DNA of 64,000 bases from Halobacillus salinarum (GTDB lineage Bacteria; Bacillota; Bacilli; Bacillales; Halobacillaceae), in contig NZ_CP095073.1 of assembly GCF_022919095.1 (NCBI RefSeq), forward strand, positions 1,798,001 to 1,862,000, read 5' to 3'. Positions 60,043 through 64,000 of this stretch are shown in pieces. The notes under the pieces were generated by a model. The model searched no databases and was not told where the DNA came from. It saw nothing but the letters and a program-made list of their open reading frames with translations. Both the position numbers and the translations under genes were made by a program. The stretch's first letter is position 1. Each line of letters begins with the position of its first letter.

Positions 60043-62194
60043 AAGAAGAAAGTCGATCATTTCTATATTCATTTTCAAGGTGATCTTCCTGTTCGGATTC
60101 TTTCAGCTCGAACTCTTCTTCCACTGCATTTTCCTCTTCCTCTACTACTTCCTCAGGTGCTTCACTTATCTCGTCTGCTAAAGAATCTTCCTCAGGTATT
60201 TCAGTTTCATCGGTCTGCTTCTGAATAGTAAACTGAGTTACTTCTGCGGATAGTTCTTGAGACAATCCTTGTAAGTCCGCAGCCAGTTCATTCACTTGAT
60301 CAATGGATTGCAGCTGGTTCTCACTTGAGGCCGCTACCTCTTCTGCTGTTGCTACTGCTTCTTCAGAAATGACGCTAATGTCCTGAAGTTTTGTTTTTAC
60401 ATCTTCATTTACATTATCGACACCCTCTACAGCATTCTTCACTTCATTAATCTGAACATTCATATCTTTGATATGACTGGAAATACGATTGAATGCTTGT
60501 TTCGTTTGAAAAACAGCTTGGTTCTGTGAAGTCTGGTAATGCCCGAATTTATCTGCTTCGTTAGAAAGACGGATCATTTGTTCTGACATATGACTAACAA
60601 GCTTATGAATGCTTTGGGCTTCCTGCTTCGAACGCTCCGCCAGTTTCCGTACTTCGTCTGCAACTACTGCAAAACCTTTACCGGCTTCACCGGCTCTTGC
60701 AGATTCTATGGCTGCGTTCAGGGCAAGTAGATTAGTACTATCGGCAATATCCTCAATGGTAGCTACGATTTTATTCACTTCATTTGATTGATTGGTAGCA
60801 GATTGGACTTCTTCCGTCATATGGGAAGCTAAATTAATGAAAGAATTTGAAGTTTTTTCCAGCTCAGACACTGTGTGAAGACCTTCTTTACCTTCTTGAT
60901 CTGCTTCGGTAAGACTGGATTCTATATCTTCTGTCGCTTTTTTAGTTTGACCGATGGCTTGGGAGACCTGTTCCATCAAATGCGTGCTTTCTTCAATTTT
61001 TTGAGCTTGATCTTGAGATCCTGCGGCTACCTGGTTGATGGCTGCATTCACTTCATGAGCCTGACTTGCTGTTTGATCAGACGCATGGGCCAGGTGTCCT
61101 GAAGAATGATTTAGTACTCCAGAAGCGTGCAATACTTTTTGTAAAGAATGTTCCATCTTATCTGCCATCTGGTTAAACTGACTGCCTAACTCTGCCATTT
61201 CTGCATTGGAGTCAATTTCGATCCTATGCGAAAGATTGCCCTCACCAATAATAGCCGCCCCTTTCTTTAAGGAAACTATGGATTTCGAAATGGAACGGAT
61301 AAGAATGATCCCTGTAAGGAACGTGATTAACAAGGCACTTCCCCCTAAAATAATGAAGAGCAGAAGCATTTTACTTTTCATTTGTTCCTGTTTAGCTTCC
61401 ATTTGGCTATTAATTGTTTCAGCGGCTGCCATTACTTGATTGACTTGGCCTGCCACATTATTGGCAATGGTTTCAAAGGAAGATTGGATATCCTGTGCTT
61501 GAGTAAACGTTTCGTTAATTGTATTAATCGTCTGCCCGTACTTAAGCAGGTTGCGGTTGAGTTTGTCTTTTTCCTGTTTACTTAATTCCAATTGTTCAAG
61601 ACTGCTTTTGAAGCTGTCCGAGCTATCTTTAAATGCCTGGTAATTCTTATCGCTCGGGTCGTTTAGATAGTCCTGTTCAAGGATTTTCATGCCGAGCAGG
61701 GCATTTTTCAATTCTGTGTGATTTCCTTTACTAATCACATCATTAAATTCATTGTAAGACTTGCTTATGTATTGATACATTCCTTCATTTTCCGTAAAGC
61801 CTACAAGGCGGAACATATTTACAAGCGGAGTTAATTCTTTTTCATATTGAGATGCACTTTTTCCGATTTTGTCAAATTCCTTCGCAATTGATGGATAACT
61901 TTTGTAAGATTCCGCATTAGACACAGCAAGTTTCTTTAATCGTGCGATCGAGCTTTTCATATCATACGCATTTTTTTGACTTGGTTCGCTGAAAAAGGTT
62001 TCCTGTTTTCTGACAGTGAGATTCATCTGGGAGTTGATCTGCTGACTCTCTGCGAGCGCCTGCTGAACTTTTCTGCTGTCATTGGCTAAGTTTATCAGCT
62101 CATTAAAATAATATGTAGAAAATCCGACTAATACTAAAATACTAACTAAAGACAAAACTAATATAAGACGAACACGACCTCTAATGGATTTCAC
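60041..62194 (-). CDS. methyl-accepting chemotaxis protein
   Basis: A 717-residue transmembrane chemoreceptor. TM1 (about 7-27), an extracellular helical sensor domain (about 30-270), TM2 (about 272-300), a HAMP domain ([26 protein letters not shown]) and the long methyl-accepting helical hairpin with the conserved tip [20 protein letters not shown] and [15 protein letters not shown]. The C-terminus carries an unusual acidic tail of about 55 residues ([20 protein letters not shown]...) after the second methylation helix. The sensor is four-helix-bundle-like with no recognised ligand domain. The SD is GGAGGGG. Confidence 0.94.
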   Translation of the reverse strand: MKSIRGRVRLILVLSLVSILVLVGFSTYYFNELINLANDSRKVQQALAESQQINSQMNLTVRKQETFFSEPSQKNAYDMKSSIARLKKLAVSNAESYKSYPSIAKEFDKIGKSASQYEKELTPLVNMFRLVGFTENEGMYQYISKSYNEFNDVISKGNHTELKNALLGMKILEQDYLNDPSDKNYQAFKDSSDSFKSSLEQLELSKQEKDKLNRNLLKYGQTINTINETFTQAQDIQSSFETIANNVAGQVNQVMAAAETINSQMEAKQEQMKSKMLLLFIILGGSALLITFLTGIILIRSISKSIVSLKKGAAIIGEGNLSHRIEIDSNAEMAELGSQFNQMADKMEHSLQKVLHASGVLNHSSGHLAHASDQTASQAHEVNAAINQVAAGSQDQAQKIEESTHLMEQVSQAIGQTKKATEDIESSLTEADQEGKEGLHTVSELEKTSNSFINLASHMTEEVQSATNQSNEVNKIVATIEDIADSTNLLALNAAIESARAGEAGKGFAVVADEVRKLAERSKQEAQSIHKLVSHMSEQMIRLSNEADKFGHYQTSQNQAVFQTKQAFNRISSHIKDMNVQINEVKNAVEGVDNVNEDVKTKLQDISVISEEAVATAEEVAASSENQLQSIDQVNELAADLQGLSQELSAEVTQFTIQKQTDETEIPEEDSLADEISEAPEEVVEEEENAVEEEFELKESEQEDHLENEYRNDRLSS

Positions 62195-62253
62195 AATTTC
62201 CCCTCCTCAAAATATTCAAAATAATTCGATCTATATAACTATTAATTATAGAA

Positions 62254-62281
62254 CTAACGGTCTATTAACTCAATAGTTTTA
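62254..62281 (-). promoter_or_regulatory. candidate sigma-D promoter of the chemoreceptor gene
   Basis: On the minus strand TAAA, a 16-nt spacer and ACCGTTAG, which matches 5 of 8 positions of the sigma-D -10 (GCCGATAT). The location, about 60-90 nt upstream of a chemoreceptor gene, fits the usual regulon. Confidence 0.45.
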
Positions 62282-62404
62282 TCGAAAATAGAATGGTTAA
62301 AAGGTTGTGTTTATGAATGAGAACACTGTAATAATGCTTAGTGTATTTACACCTGTTGAGTTATTGTGTAAGATAAAATGCGTTATAGAAAGTGAGGGAG
62401 ATCA

Positions 62405-63433
62405 TTGAAAAGGTTCTTTGAGAAAAAAGGTGTGAAAATTTCCGTTCAAACCTATTTAATTACTGCCTTAAGTTATATGGCACTGGGATTGTTTTCATCA
62501 TTAATTATAGGATTGATTATCAAAACGTTGGGTGAACAGATCAGCTTTTCTCCCATTGCAGGTTCTCTGGTTGAAATGGGAACATTTGCGATGGATTCGA
62601 AAATTTGGGGAGGTGCAATTGGCGTAGCTATTGCCTACGGGTTAAACGCTCCTCCTCTCGTTATCTTTGCTGCATTATTCAGCGGGGCTTTTGGTGCAGA
62701 TTTAGGGGGCCCTGCAGGAAGCTACGTTTCCGCACTTATCTCCTCTGAAGCGGGAAAGCTGATTAGTAAAGAGACCCGGGTGGATATTATTTTGACCCCT
62801 TTCGTCACAATCGCTGCAGGTTTTTTAGTGGGTGTATTTATTGGACCGCCCATTAATCATTTCATGACTTGGTTTGGAGATGTAATTAATTGGGCAACAC
62901 TTCAGCAGCCCTTTTTCATGGGAATGATTGTAGCTGTGCTCATGGGGATCGCTTTGACTGCTCCAATTTCAAGTTTAGCCATAGCTATCATGTTATCTTT
63001 AGATGGAATCGCTGCTGGTGCAGCTACGATCGGATGTGCAGCGCAGATGATAGGCTTTGCTACTATTAGTTATCGGGACAATGGATTTGGAGGCTTCCTT
63101 GCCCAAGGAATTGGGACGTCTATGCTTCAAGTAGGGAATATTGTTCGAAAACCAATCATACTTATCCCGCCTACGGTCGCCGGTGCTGTATTAGCGCCGT
63201 TGGCAACGGTGTGGCTGCAATTAGAGAATAATCCACCAGGGGCTGGAATGGGAACGAGTGGACTTGTCGGGCAAATCATGACGGTTCAATCTATGGGCTT
63301 CAGCTGGAATTTGGTTTGGATAATTCTAATGCTTCATATTATTGCTCCTGCGTTTATCAGCTTTATCATCGCATTCTGGTTTCGAAAAAAAGGGTGGATT
63401 CAACCCGGGGACTTAAAGATTGAATACGAATAA
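62405..63433 (+). CDS. PTS transporter subunit IIC-like membrane protein
   Basis: A 342-residue polytopic protein of the PTS_EIIC_2-type family: MKRFFEKKGVKISVQTYLITALSYMALGLFSSLIIGLIIKTLG, KIWGGAIGVAIAYGLNAPPLVIFAALFSGAFGADLGGPAGSYVSAL, MTWFGDVINWATLQQPFFMGMIVAVLMGIALTAPISS and LENNPPGAGMGTSGLVGQ. About 8-10 helices. No EIIA or EIIB partner is in this window. Substrate unknown. It starts with TTG behind GAGGGAG. Confidence 0.82.
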   Translation: MKRFFEKKGVKISVQTYLITALSYMALGLFSSLIIGLIIKTLGEQISFSPIAGSLVEMGTFAMDSKIWGGAIGVAIAYGLNAPPLVIFAALFSGAFGADLGGPAGSYVSALISSEAGKLISKETRVDIILTPFVTIAAGFLVGVFIGPPINHFMTWFGDVINWATLQQPFFMGMIVAVLMGIALTAPISSLAIAIMLSLDGIAAGAATIGCAAQMIGFATISYRDNGFGGFLAQGIGTSMLQVGNIVRKPIILIPPTVAGAVLAPLATVWLQLENNPPGAGMGTSGLVGQIMTVQSMGFSWNLVWIILMLHIIAPAFISFIIAFWFRKKGWIQPGDLKIEYE

Positions 63434-63466
63434 ACATGTGCTAAAATAGGAGCGGAGGTGAGCCGG

Positions 63467-63787
63467 ATGTTGACGTTAATCTCAGATGATCAATTTACAT
63501 CATTAAAAAATGAACCCAATACTATGTTTTTGTTTTCCGCAGAATGGTGTCCAGACTGTCGATTTATTGAACCATTTGTTCCTTCTATTGAGGAACAGTT
63601 TCAAAATTGGACTTTTGTTTATGTTGACCGCGACCAATTCATCCATATCTGTGCAGAATATGATATCTTTGGCATCCCCAGCTTTCTCGCTTTTAAAAAT
63701 GGGGATGAAGCAGGGAGATTTGTAAGTAAAAATAGGAAATCCAAAGAAGAAATCGAAGCTTTTATTAAAGAGCTTGAAAATAACTAG
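63467..63787 (+). CDS. ytpP: YtpP, thioredoxin-like protein
   Basis: A 106-residue thioredoxin-fold protein with the active site [15 protein letters not shown] (CPDC) and the cis-proline in [10 protein letters not shown]. It is a cytoplasmic dithiol oxidoreductase-like protein; CPDC differs from the CGPC of TrxA. The frame is open from a GTG at 63458, but GGAGGTG precedes the ATG at 63467 by 7 nt. It is followed by ytpQ, as in B. subtilis. Confidence 0.92.
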   Translation: MLTLISDDQFTSLKNEPNTMFLFSAEWCPDCRFIEPFVPSIEEQFQNWTFVYVDRDQFIHICAEYDIFGIPSFLAFKNGDEAGRFVSKNRKSKEEIEAFIKELENN

Positions 63788-63813
63788 AGCTATGCATGAG
63801 CATAGTTCTTTTT
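63786..63813 (+). terminator. terminator of ytpP
   Basis: AGCTATGC / GCATAGTT hairpin (8 bp with GU) followed by a T-rich tract. Confidence 0.7.
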
Positions 63814-63925
63814 CTATGGAGAAATATAGAAGGAAGCGGCTGCTCTAAATTCGTGACAGAGAGCATAGTTGTGCTAAAATAGACAACGAAACTGACTTCT
63901 TCCATCTAAAAGGAGGAAACTTACT

Positions 63926-64000
63926 ATGAAAATGACGAGTATAAAGATGAAGAAGAAATTGGAAGATCGTTTACAAAATGACCAGTGGAAAACCACTTAC
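63926..64000 (+). CDS. ytpQ: YtpQ (UPF0354/DUF1444), N-terminal fragment
   Basis: The gene runs off the right edge; 25 residues are visible: MKMTSIKMKKKLEDRLQNDQ. This matches the start of YtpQ as I recall it, and the position after ytpP agrees. AAGGAGG precedes the ATG at 63926. The function is unknown. Confidence 0.75.
   Translation, partial: MKMTSIKMKKKLEDRLQNDQWKTTY

Noticed and set aside
60041-63433. Genomic island containing the chemoreceptor and PTS-like genes
   Set aside because: No integrase, tRNA site or direct repeats are present and base composition looks like the surroundings.

Overview
The window is chromosomal DNA of a low-GC Gram-positive endospore former of the family Bacillaceae. 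Gene order follows several blocks I recall from Bacillus subtilis (yug, men, and the long yt- region around pckA-metK-asnB, ytpAB-leuS, ytfP-ytgP, pepV-ytlPQR-ytmP-trmB-ytnP-ytoP-ytpPQ). The single rRNA operon and acidic proteins would fit a halophilic relative such as Halobacillus or Thalassobacillus; that genus guess is inference. I see no prophage, insertion sequence, CRISPR array, toxin-antitoxin pair or defence island.

Layout. 0-9 kb: KapB (sporulation phosphorelay), a SodC lipoprotein, PatB-type C-S lyase, then YugI, YuzA, an iron alcohol dehydrogenase, Pgi, YugN and a YugO-type K+ channel. 9-12.4 kb: a thioredoxin-fold protein, an M42 peptidase, FMN riboswitch plus RibU, TspO. 12.4-22 kb: menaquinone synthesis, with menA and a hotdog thioesterase on the minus strand opposite menF-D-H-B-E-C on the plus strand. 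22-31 kb: a lipoprotein, YtkD, PckA, SAM riboswitch plus MetK, AsnB, a C39-type peptidase and YtoA. 31-37.3 kb: YtpA/YtpB, YtqB, T-box plus LeuS, two rhodanese-fold genes. 37.4-42.8 kb: an rrn operon (16S-23S-5S) with two promoters, no tRNA genes and recognisable processing stems. 43-64 kb: YtfP, YtgP, an RsuA/RluF pseudouridine synthase, YtzE, a second K+ channel, PepV, ThpR, YtlQ-like, an EAL phosphodiesterase, YtlR, YtmP, TrmB, YtnP, YtzB, YtoP, a DUF84 NTPase, YtoQ, a lipoprotein, a chemoreceptor, a PTS EIIC-like transporter, YtpP and the start of YtpQ.

The genes are mostly core functions: respiratory quinone, methionine/SAM, gluconeogenesis, tRNA charging and modification, ribosomes. Regulation visible in the sequence includes three riboregulators (FMN, SAM-I, T-box Leu), a perfect match to the recalled CcpN operator at the pckA promoter, and many strong hairpin terminators, several shared by convergent genes.

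I do not find a convincing undescribed system. The most striking observation is that five genes (menA, menD, menC, ytoP and a lipoprotein gene) are each broken by the apparent loss of one base in a short G/C run, and each is restored to full length by adding it back. Three of the five are in the menaquinone pathway. Systematic homopolymer undercalling in the assembly is the simplest explanation. Other points of interest are a SodC that keeps all metal ligands, a duplicated structured element in both rRNA spacers with one compensatory change, a degenerate rhodanese next to an intact one, a DksA-like protein that has lost its zinc cysteines, and a 53-residue membrane ORF between ytmP and trmB.
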